Positions 1 through 6,359 of a stretch of 33,341 nt of DNA are shown in pieces. Location: positions 1-33,341 of the forward strand of contig CAADGB010000479.1 of the NCBI GenBank assembly GCA_900696455.1, in the 5' to 3' direction. Source of the DNA: an uncultured delta proteobacterium. Lineage in GTDB: Bacteria > Myxococcota_A > Polyangia > Haliangiales > Haliangiaceae. Position 1 is the first letter of the stretch. Each line of letters begins with the position of its first letter. A model generated the notes under the pieces. That model worked only from the letters and a program-made list of their open reading frames with translations. It ran no database searches and was not told the DNA's origin. A program made the position numbers and the translations under genes.

Positions 1-1214
1 CGCCGCCGGCGACCGTCGGCGGCGCCCGTCGGCGGACCGGGCTCGTGCTGGCCGCGCTGGCGGCGGGCGTCGGCGTCGGCGTCGACGTCGCCGCGGCCGC
101 GCCCGGCGACGGGCCGGTGGGCCGCGTCGTGTTCGCTCGCGACCGCTCGCTGTGGCTCACCGATCCGCTCGGCAAGCGGCCGCCGGTCGAGGTGGCAACG
201 CTGCCGGCGGCGGCCAGCGAGGTGCGGGCGATCCGCTCCGACGCTGCCGGGACCCGGCTGCTGGTGGACGTCGCCGGGCGCTGGTACTGGGCGCCGGTGC
301 CCGATGCCGGCGCGGGCCCGGTGACGCCGAGCGCGCTGCCGTGCGGTCCCGGGCCGGCGCGCCTGGCGGCGCGCGGCGACCTGGTGCTGTGCGCGACCCC
401 GGCGGGCAGCGCCCGGCTGGTGCGGCTCGGCGATGGCAAGTTGTTCGACCGGCCGGCGCCGGCGGCCGCGGCGTCGGTGGTCGAGCGCGGCGGCGTGCGC
501 GAGCTGGTCTGGGACGGTGGCGCGGCCGGCGTGCTGGCGGCGCCGCTGTCGCGGCCGGGCGACACGCGGGTGGTGGCGCCGACGGCGCCGCTGCGCGGGC
601 TGCTGGCGGCGCCCGACGGCAGTCGCGGCGTCGGGGTGTACCGGGCACAGGTCAAGAAGCCAGCCAGCCCGGGCGAGCGCGACGAGCTCGTCGGGTTCGC
701 GCTCGACGGCACCGCGGCGCGGCGGCGGCTCATCCGCGACGGGGTGGTGCTGGACTGGTCGTGGGACTCGCGCTGGCTGCTGGTCCAGGACGGCGCCAAG
801 GCGTGCATCGCGCGCGCGGTGGGCGGCCAGTTCAAGTGCTGGAAGGGCTACACCGCGGTGTCGCTGGCGCCCGATGGGAGCTGGGCGCTGGTGGTGGGCC
901 CGCGCGCGGGCGCCGCCGAGGCCGAGGCCGCTGGCCGCGCCGGCGCCGACGCCGGGGGCGCCGACGGCGAGCGCGCCGAGGACGAGGTCGAGGTCGAGGA
1001 TGGCGACGAGGACGGTCAGGACGGTCAACCCCGGAGCGCCGCCCCGGCCGACATCGCCGTGCCCCTGCCCCACGGCCCCTTCTCGCTCTACCGGGCGCGA
1101 CTCGCCGGCCCGTACACCGAGCGCCCGGCCCTCATCGAGACCGTGGTCGATGGCGCCGCGCTCTGGCTACCCGCGGCGCCGCCGCCTGCACCTGCGTCCG
1201 CGCCGGCGCCCTGA
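1..1214 (+). CDS. Exported protein of unknown function, probable beta-propeller (5' end outside the window)
   Basis: The frame is open to the left edge. The first possible start inside the window is GTG at 45, but the codons before it read an Arg-rich stretch (ARRRTG) followed by LVLAALAAG. That is the basic n-region and hydrophobic core of a signal peptide, so the true start is probably upstream and the protein is cut here. The mature part has short repeated segments of the type RxLWLTDP, TRLLVDVAGRWYWAP and SRWLLVQDG, which suggest the blades of a TolB- or WD-like propeller; this is inference from pattern only. A very acidic run (DEVEVEDGDED) lies at about residues 321-331 counted from the GTG, and the C-terminus is a Pro/Ala tail. 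No catalytic motif was seen. The gene ends 567 bp before the transposase and is followed by repeats rather than another gene on its strand. Confidence 0.6.
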   Translation, partial: PPATVGGARRRTGLVLAALAAGVGVGVDVAAAAPGDGPVGRVVFARDRSLWLTDPLGKRPPVEVATLPAAASEVRAIRSDAAGTRLLVDVAGRWYWAPVPDAGAGPVTPSALPCGPGPARLAARGDLVLCATPAGSARLVRLGDGKLFDRPAPAAAASVVERGGVRELVWDGGAAGVLAAPLSRPGDTRVVAPTAPLRGLLAAPDGSRGVGVYRAQVKKPASPGERDELVGFALDGTAARRRLIRDGVVLDWSWDSRWLLVQDGAKACIARAVGGQFKCWKGYTAVSLAPDGSWALVVGPRAGAAEAEAAGRAGADAGGADGERAEDEVEVEDGDEDGQDGQPRSAAPADIAVPLPHGPFSLYRARLAGPYTERPALIETVVDGAALWLPAAPPPAPASAPAP

Positions 1215-1781
1215 CGACAAGGCCCTCAGCGCCTTCCGGGGTTGCTCCGCCCGGCCGCTCCCCCCGGCCGCCCCCCCCCTCCGGGGTTGCTCCGCCCCGC
1301 TCCGGCCCTACCGGCCCCTTCTACCCTTCCGGCCCCCTTCCGGGGTTGCTCCACCCGGTTGCTCCACCCGGTTGCTCCACCCCGGGGTTGCTCCGCCCCC
1401 GCTCCCCTCGGCGTCGCCCCGGCCCCCTTCCGGGGTTGCTCCGCCCGCTTCCCTCGGCGCCGCCCGGCCCCTCCCGGGTTGCTCCGCCCGGCCGCTTCCC
1501 CTCGGCGCGGACCGGCGGGGTCGCTCCGCCCCGGCTCCGCCCCGCTCCGCCCGCTCCATCCCCTTCCAGGGTTGGCCCGGACCGCCCCGGGCCGCCGCCC
1601 CCTCGCCCCCGGGGCCCCATCAGGGTGGAGATCCGATGGAACCCGGCCGGATTTCGGACGCGTCCGGAATCCGGCCGGGGACCCGGCCGGATTCCGGACG
1701 CGTAGCGTCGCAACGACTGCAGATCACACGCGCCGACGACCGGCACGCGCTGTGCTTCATCCGCGGCGCGAGCGTGAAGCC
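1215..1781. repeat. Gene-free stretch holding degenerate ~13-bp repeats
   Basis: No convincing gene lies here. Eight exact copies of GGTTGCTCC(G/A)CCC start at 1240, 1285, 1344, 1357, 1370, 1386, 1434 and 1477, and a ninth with one change starts at 1519. The copies at 1344-1382 are directly tandem with 13-bp spacing; the others are 16-48 bp apart and embedded in C-rich filler, including a run of nine C at 1272-1280. The spacing is irregular, so this is not a CRISPR array. The frames open through this tract give only Arg/Pro/Gly-rich products with no recognisable fold and look like composition artefacts. The last 140 bp hold a separate palindromic element, listed on its own. Confidence 0.75.
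1641..1705. repeat. REP/BIME-like palindrome plus a third half-copy upstream of the RAYT transposase
   Basis: Positions 1642-1660 and 1661-1679 form a 38-bp inverted repeat whose 19-nt arms match at 18 of 19 positions and are centred on ACG|CGT. A third copy of the left arm follows as a direct repeat at 1681-1700, again with one difference (C for T at the fourth position of ATTTCGG). The third copy runs into CGTAG at 1701-1705. The cluster ends 77 bp before the transposase start. Known RAYT enzymes act on REP palindromes that are often paired as BIMEs and carry a GTAG or GGAG foot. The proximity makes these the likely substrate sites, but that link is inference. Confidence 0.6.
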
Positions 1782-2678
1782 ATGACACTCCCCCGACAGG
1801 TCATTCCGGGCTCCTTCTACAAGATCACGCGTCGTTGCACGCAACGGCAGTGCTTGCTCCACCCGAACCCGGTCACGAACGAGATCTTCCTCTACTGCCT
1901 GGCAGAGGCCGCTCAGCGTTTCGACATCGAGGTCATGCTCCCTACTGCCCTCTCCAACCACCATCACACCGACATCTTCGACCGGTACGGCAACGTCATC
2001 CCGTTCGTCGAGCACTTCCATAGGCTGCTCGCGAAGTCCATGAACGCCTATCTCGGACGTTCCGAGAACTTCTGGTCGAGCGAGCAGGTCTCTATCGTTC
2101 GGATCGAGGACCCCGCCGACGTGATCGACAAGCTCGTCTACACCGCGCTCAACCCGGTCGCCGCCGACCTCGTCGAGCGCGTCGCCGACTGGCCCGGGGT
2201 CTCGGGGCTCGAGGACCTGCTCGCCCAGCGCACCATCACCGTCAAGCGTCCGAGCTGCTTCTTCAGCGCCAGCGGCTCCATGCCGGAGACCGTGACGCTG
2301 AGCCTCGTGATCCCGCCGGAGCTCGGCGATAGCGACGCGGTCCGGCGAGAGCTGAGGGAACGCGTCGCTGCCGGTGAGCAACGGCTGGCCGCGGAGCGGA
2401 CGCAGGCGGGCAGACGCGTGCTCGGGCGTCGTGGCATCCTGAAGCGTTCGTGGCGCGACTTCCCGGCAACCGAAGCGCCACGCCGAGGACTGCGGCCTCG
2501 CTTCGCCGCGCGCTCGCGCGCCGTCCTGGAGGCCGCGCTCCAGCGGTACCACGAGTTCCTCTGCGCCTACCGACAGGCGCGCCGAGCGTGGCTGGAAGGC
2601 GAAGCTCCGCATTTCCCGGCGGGGACGTACTGGCTCCAGCGCTTCGCGGGGGTCACCGTGGCGCCCCTCGTACAATGA
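1782..2678 (+). CDS. REP-associated tyrosine (Y1/HUH) transposase, IS200-like
   Basis: The 298-residue product has the landmarks of the Y1 transposase family. A His triplet (SNHHHTD, H60-H62) supplies the HUH metal site, and Y120 in VYTALNPVAADL fits the Y-x3-NP motif that holds the catalytic tyrosine. It is followed by the usual ERxxDWPG segment. Such enzymes nick one DNA strand and join it covalently to tyrosine. RAYTs are single-copy domesticated relatives that spread REP palindromes, and a palindrome cluster sits just upstream. The protein is longer than IS200 TnpA (about 150 aa) and has an extra C-terminal basic helical region from about residue 185. ATG 1782 is chosen because the conserved part starts right after it (PGSFYKITRR); the longer open frame upstream is repeat sequence. 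Its codons use A/T at third positions more often than the neighbours do, consistent with acquisition by transfer. Confidence 0.85.
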   Translation: MTLPRQVIPGSFYKITRRCTQRQCLLHPNPVTNEIFLYCLAEAAQRFDIEVMLPTALSNHHHTDIFDRYGNVIPFVEHFHRLLAKSMNAYLGRSENFWSSEQVSIVRIEDPADVIDKLVYTALNPVAADLVERVADWPGVSGLEDLLAQRTITVKRPSCFFSASGSMPETVTLSLVIPPELGDSDAVRRELRERVAAGEQRLAAERTQAGRRVLGRRGILKRSWRDFPATEAPRRGLRPRFAARSRAVLEAALQRYHEFLCAYRQARRAWLEGEAPHFPAGTYWLQRFAGVTVAPLVQ

Positions 2679-2701
2679 GCGCGCGACGAACCGAGTGATC
2701 A

Positions 2702-2720
2702 CGCGGCCCGTCAGGCCGCG
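2702..2720 (+). terminator. Hairpin after the transposase gene, possible terminator
   Basis: A perfect 7-bp G+C stem (2702-2708 with 2714-2720) with a 5-nt loop begins 24 bp after the stop codon. No T-run follows, so it may be a factor-dependent terminator or only a stable hairpin. The remaining gap to the TetR gene (2721-2900) shows nothing else recognisable. Confidence 0.3.
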
Positions 2721-2900
2721 CCGTCGCGGCGTGGTGCGGAGCGCGCGAGAACCGCGCGCCCGCGTGGCTGCAGCGGCACCGCCGACCAGGCTTCGCCCGG
2801 TGGCCATCGAAACAACCCCGGTGGGGCGCTGGGAGGGCGTCGGAACTCCGGACCCGCTGCGACGTTGGCGGGCGCTGGACCGCGCCGACGTTGCGCCGGT

Positions 2901-3659
2901 TCAGGCGAGTGCGGCCGTGACGTAGTGGGCGACGCGCGGCGCCAGGACGGAGGGATCGCCGCGGGCGCCGCGGCGCAACCAGCGCTGGGTGAACGCATGG
3001 ATGATGCCGGCCACGACCGCGGCGGCGTCGGCGGCGTCGGCGCGGGCAACCCCGGTGTGGCGGTAGAGCCAGGTCGCGAGCGCTAGCAGGTAGCGCTCGG
3101 CCCCGGACCGCACCGCCTGCGCCAGCCGCGGGCAGGCGGCGACCACCGGGAAGACGAGGAGGGTGTCGCGCCAGGCGGCGGCGACGCGGAGCTGATGGGA
3201 GACGAGCAGCTCGAGGGCGTGGCGCCGCGACAGGCCGGCGGGCACCGGCTCGGCGAGCGTGCCGGCGAAGGCGTGCCAGAGCTCGGCGTGGAGCGCGAGG
3301 AACAGGTCGTCCTTGCCGCGGAAGTGCTCGTAGAGCGACGATGCCGCCATGCCCGCTGCCCCGGCGACGTCCTGCATCGAGGTGTCCGCGCCCCGGCGCG
3401 CCATCGCCCGGGCCGCGGCCTCGAGGATGCGCCCCCGCGCCCCGCCAGACCGCGCCCCGCTCGACCGCGCCCCGCTCGACCGCGCCGCCCCGCTCGACCG
3501 CGTCGCCCCGCCTGACCGCGTCGCCCCGCCTGACCGCGCCGCCCCGCCTGACCGCGCCGCCCGGCCCGACCGTGTCGGCGTGGCGGGCCGTGCAGATCTC
3601 GCAGACCGTGCAGATATCGCAGACTTGCGGGCGGAGGTGGCCATGCTACGAACGAGCAT
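2901..3659 (-). CDS. TetR/AcrR-family transcriptional repressor with a repeat-built N-terminal extension
   Basis: The 252-residue product has a TetR helix-turn-helix at about residues 75-125 (RGRILEAAARAMARRG, then MQDVAGAAGMAASSLYEHF and GKDDLFLAL). An Ala-rich helical C-terminal domain that should bind a ligand follows. It is divergent from the efflux operon, the usual place for a local repressor that is released by a pump substrate. The first ~73 residues are abnormal for the family: Ser/Gly/Ala/Arg repeats (SGGATR, SSGAR) coded by tandem 15- and 18-bp units. No start codon exists between this repeat and the HTH, so the extension seems to be translated. Two starts are possible: ATG at 3659, which lies inside the inverted repeat, or ATG at 3644 (residue 6), outside most of it. 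A perfect -35 TTGACA on the minus strand at 3717-3712 could serve the gene, with only a weak -10. Confidence 0.85.
   Translation of the reverse strand: MLVRSMATSARKSAISARSARSARPATPTRSGRAARSGGAARSGGATRSGGATRSSGAARSSGARSSGARSGGARGRILEAAARAMARRGADTSMQDVAGAAGMAASSLYEHFRGKDDLFLALHAELWHAFAGTLAEPVPAGLSRRHALELLVSHQLRVAAAWRDTLLVFPVVAACPRLAQAVRSGAERYLLALATWLYRHTGVARADAADAAAVVAGIIHAFTQRWLRRGARGDPSVLAPRVAHYVTAALA
3451..3570. repeat. In-frame minisatellite inside the tetR gene (2 x 15 bp + 5 x 18 bp)
   Basis: Read on the plus strand, units start with CGCGCC or CGCGTC and end with TCGAC or TGAC. There are two 15-bp units (3451-3480), then five 18-bp units (3481-3570) with few differences. All units are multiples of three, so copy-number change keeps the reading frame. 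They code for the basic Ser/Gly/Arg extension in front of the DNA-binding domain. Confidence 0.85.
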
Positions 3660-3683
3660 TCGGAGCGCCCGAATGACCGTTCG
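3649..3683. promoter_or_regulatory. Inverted repeat between tetR and the efflux operon, probable TetR operator
   Basis: The arms 3649-3663 (CGAACGAGCATTCGG) and 3669-3683 (CCGAATGACCGTTCG) are inverted copies with 13 of 15 positions paired, around a 5-nt spacer. The element spans the ATG of tetR (3659-3657) and the ATG of the TolC gene (3673-3675), which are only 13 bp apart. TetR-family repressors bind palindromes in divergent intergenic regions, so it is the natural operator for controlling both directions. No other palindrome of this quality is seen nearby. Confidence 0.65.
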
Positions 3684-5046
3684 GCTCGAAGTTGACCCCC
3701 GCTCGCTGCGCTGTCAAGCCGCCCTCCGTCGCGCGGCCGTGGCGCTGCTCGTGCTGCTCGCCCTCGCCGGCGGCGCCGCCGCCGCCCCCCTCACTCTCGA
3801 CGAGGCGGTGCGCCTCGCCCTCGACACCTCCGAGGACGTACGCGCCGCGCGCGCCCGCCGCGCCCAGGCCGACGCCGGCGTCACCGCCGCGCGCGCCGCG
3901 CTCCTGCCCGGCCTCACCCTCACCGGCTCGTACACGCGCCGCGCCCGCGAGGTGACGCGCAACGTCGGCGGCGAGGACGTCACGATCCAGAGCGCCAACG
4001 CCCTGGGCGCCAACCTCACCGTCGCCACCACGCTCTTCGACGGCCGCGCCTACCCGCTCCTGCGCGCGGCCCACCGCCAGCGCGACGCCGCCACGCTCGA
4101 CGAGCAGGAGCGCCGCCGCCAGATCGCGTTCGGCGCGGCCGCCGCCTTCCTCACCGCGCTCGGCCACGAGCGCGTCGTCGACGCCGCTGTCCGCCGCCAG
4201 GAGTTCGCGGTCGCCCGCCAGCGCGACGCCGCCGCCCGCGTCGACGCCCGCCTGGTCTCCACCAACGATCGCACCCAGGCCGATCTCGAGGTCGCCACCG
4301 CCAGCCGCGAGCTCGCCGGCGCGCGCGCCGCCCTCGCCGTCGCCTACGCCGAGCTGGCGTGGTGGATCGGCGGCGACGTGGCCGGCCCCCTGGTCGAGCC
4401 CGACCGCCTCCACGCGACCGCGAGCGCGCCCCCGCCCGATCCCGCCGGCCTCGCCGACCTCGCCCGCCGGCAGCGGCCCGACCTCGCCGCCACCCGCCTC
4501 CGCGTCGACGTCGCCCGCGAGCTCGCCGCCGAGCCCGGCCGCCGCGCCTGGCCGACCCTCGACCTGATCGGCCAGTACCGCCTCACCAACGAGGCCGGCC
4601 TCTCGGGTCACAACACCGACTGGCTGGTGACGCTCAGCGCCACCTGGGAGGTGTGGGACGGCGGTCGCCGCGGCGCCGACGCCCGGGCCCGCGCGCTCGA
4701 CGTCGAGCTGGCCCACCTCGACGTCAGCGCCGCCGATCGCCGCGCCCGCGCCGAGCTCGCCGCCGCCCAGGCCCGCCTCGACGGCGCGCGCGCCGCCCTG
4801 CCCCCCGCCGAGCAGGTGGCGGCGGCCGCGGCCCAGCACGCCGACGAGGTCGCCGTCCTCTACGCCCAGGGCCTGGCCCGCGCGCTCGACGTGGTCGACG
4901 CCGGCGCCCGCCGCTACGATGCCGAGGTGGCGGTCGCCCGGGCCCGCGTCGAGCTCGCCGCCGCCTGGCTCGAGCTGGGCCTGGCCACCGGCGCCCCGCC
5001 CCTCGCCGCCCCGACCTCGCCCTCACCCGCAGGAGACTCGCCGTGA
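3673..5046 (+). CDS. TolC-family outer-membrane efflux channel protein
   Basis: The 457-residue product starts with a basic segment and a hydrophobic core (VALLVLLALAGG), then AAAA before PLTLDEAVRLAL, typical of a signal peptide followed by the first TolC helix. Two similar halves follow, each with long Ala/Arg-rich helices and a beta-strand segment (LTLTGSYTRR near residue 85; LDLIGQYRLTNEAG near 300), as in the OEP family, whose trimers form the outer-membrane and periplasmic duct. GLAxxLDVxDA near the end is the usual last-helix motif. ATG 3673 is chosen because it gives a full signal peptide. The start lies inside the operator palindrome, and a later GTG at 3739 would leave no basic n-region. 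Its stop overlaps the next start (GTGA at 5043-5046). Confidence 0.9.
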   Translation: MTVRLEVDPRSLRCQAALRRAAVALLVLLALAGGAAAAPLTLDEAVRLALDTSEDVRAARARRAQADAGVTAARAALLPGLTLTGSYTRRAREVTRNVGGEDVTIQSANALGANLTVATTLFDGRAYPLLRAAHRQRDAATLDEQERRRQIAFGAAAAFLTALGHERVVDAAVRRQEFAVARQRDAAARVDARLVSTNDRTQADLEVATASRELAGARAALAVAYAELAWWIGGDVAGPLVEPDRLHATASAPPPDPAGLADLARRQRPDLAATRLRVDVARELAAEPGRRAWPTLDLIGQYRLTNEAGLSGHNTDWLVTLSATWEVWDGGRRGADARARALDVELAHLDVSAADRRARAELAAAQARLDGARAALPPAEQVAAAAAQHADEVAVLYAQGLARALDVVDAGARRYDAEVAVARARVELAAAWLELGLATGAPPLAAPTSPSPAGDSP

Positions 5047-6359
5047 ACCGCCCCGCCCGCCTCGCCCTCTGTGCGCTCCTCCTCGGCCCGGCGCTGGGCT
5101 GCGGCGACGGCAAGGCTGGCGGAAAGCCACCGGCGCGCCGCGAGGTCAAGTTCCCGGTGGAGGTCCGCCCGGTCGAGCTGCGCGCCGTCGAGTACGGCGT
5201 CAATGCCCTGGGGACCATCGACGTGTTCGAGCGGGTCCAGGTCACCGCGCGGGTCGCCGGCGTCGTCGACGCGGTCAAGTTCACCGAGGGCGACGTCGTG
5301 ACGCGGAACCAGGTCCTGGTCGCGATCGATCCGGCGCGCTTCGCCCTCGCCGAGCGCCAGGCCCGAACCGCCGTCGATCGCGCGCGCATCGCCGTCACCG
5401 ACGCCGAGGCCGGCCTCGCCCGCCGCGAGTCGGCGGACCGTAGCAACCCCGGCCTCATCCCCGGCGAGGAGCTCGAGACCTGGCGCAACCGGGTGGCCGC
5501 GACCAAGGCCGACCTCGCCGAGCGCGCCGTCGCCCGCGATCGGGCCGCCCTCGACCTCAAGGACGCCTACGTCCGCGCCCCCATCGCCGGCGAGATCGAG
5601 TCGCGCCAGGTCGCGACCGGCGCCTACGTCCAGCCCGGCACCGTGCTGGCCACGATGGTCCGCCGCGAGCCGCTGCGCCTGCGCTTCGACGTGCCCGAGG
5701 CCGAGGCCGCGCCGATGGCCAAGGGCGGGATCGCCCGCTTCACGATCACCGGTCACGACCACGTCTTCACCGCCACGATCGTGCACGTGGCGGCCGCCGC
5801 CGAGCCGACCTCGCGCATGGTCCGCGTCACCGCCGAGATCGATGACCCCGAGCGCGGCCGCCTGCGCGCCGGCGGATTCGCCCAGGTCGTCGTTCCGGTG
5901 GGCGGCAACGCCCAGGCCCCGGTCATCCCCGAGACCGCGATCCGCCCCAGCGAGCGGGGCTTCCTCGCCTTCGTGGTCGAGGGCGAGGTCGCCCGCGAGC
6001 GCATCCTCGAGCTCGGCCTGCGCACCGCCGACGGCCTGGTCGAGGTCCGCCGCGGCCTCGCCTCCGGCGAGCAGCTCGTCGTCCGAGGCGCCGAGGCGCT
6101 GCGCGACGGCGCGCCGATCCGCCTCGGCGTCAAGCCGGGTCAGGGCGGCCCCGGCGGCAAGGGCGGCCCCGGCGGCAAGGGCGGCCCCGGCGACAGGGGC
6201 GGCCCCGACGCCAGGGGCGGCGACATGCCGGGCCCGCCCGCGGACGCGCCCGCCCCCACCGCGCCGGCGCCCGACGCGCCCACCCCGACCTCGCCGCCTC
6301 CGGCCGCGCCCACCCCAGCCGCGCCCGCCCCCGCCGCGCCGCCCGGGGGACCGCGGTGA
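5043..6359 (+). CDS. RND efflux periplasmic adaptor (membrane fusion protein), probable lipoprotein
   Basis: The 438-residue product begins at GTG 5043, preceded by AGGAG at 5031-5035, and overlaps the TolC stop. The N-terminus ends in PALGC with Cys20 as the likely lipidated residue; Leu at -2 and Ala at -3 make it a slightly unusual lipobox. Then come the barrel-sandwich half-motif (RVAGVVDAVKFTEGDVV), a helical hairpin (ARTAVDRARIAVTDAEAGL), the second half-motif (YVRAPIAGEIESRQVATGAYV), a beta-barrel and a membrane-proximal domain. This is the order in AcrA/MexA-like adaptors that join the pump to TolC. The last ~75 residues are unusual: four GGPGGK-like units from an 18-bp DNA repeat, then a Pro/Ala/Thr tail. 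The stop overlaps the start of the pump gene (GTGA at 6356-6359), indicating translational coupling. Confidence 0.93.
   Translation: MNRPARLALCALLLGPALGCGDGKAGGKPPARREVKFPVEVRPVELRAVEYGVNALGTIDVFERVQVTARVAGVVDAVKFTEGDVVTRNQVLVAIDPARFALAERQARTAVDRARIAVTDAEAGLARRESADRSNPGLIPGEELETWRNRVAATKADLAERAVARDRAALDLKDAYVRAPIAGEIESRQVATGAYVQPGTVLATMVRREPLRLRFDVPEAEAAPMAKGGIARFTITGHDHVFTATIVHVAAAAEPTSRMVRVTAEIDDPERGRLRAGGFAQVVVPVGGNAQAPVIPETAIRPSERGFLAFVVEGEVARERILELGLRTADGLVEVRRGLASGEQLVVRGAEALRDGAPIRLGVKPGQGGPGGKGGPGGKGGPGDRGGPDARGGDMPGPPADAPAPTAPAPDAPTPTSPPPAAPTPAAPAPAAPPGGPR
6143..6214 (+). repeat. Tandem 4 x 18-bp repeat in the adaptor gene
   Basis: Units at 6143, 6161, 6179 and 6197 have the form GGGCGGCCCCGGCGGCAA; the first two are identical and the last two carry a few changes. 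They code for GGPGGK-like collagen-style residues in the C-terminal tail, downstream of the conserved adaptor domains, and keep the reading frame. Confidence 0.85.

Noticed and set aside
1240-1531. Possible CRISPR array
   Set aside because: The repeated unit is only 13 bp, spacing varies from 0 to about 35 bp, and no cas gene is in the window.
152-1788. Several overlapping frames through the repeat tract, including a long N-terminal extension of the transposase
   Set aside because: They translate the repeats into Arg/Pro/Gly/Ser strings; the transposase similarity begins only after ATG 1782.
3451-3570. Possible CRISPR or regulatory iteron array
   Set aside because: The units are directly tandem with no spacers and all multiples of three, inside a coding region.
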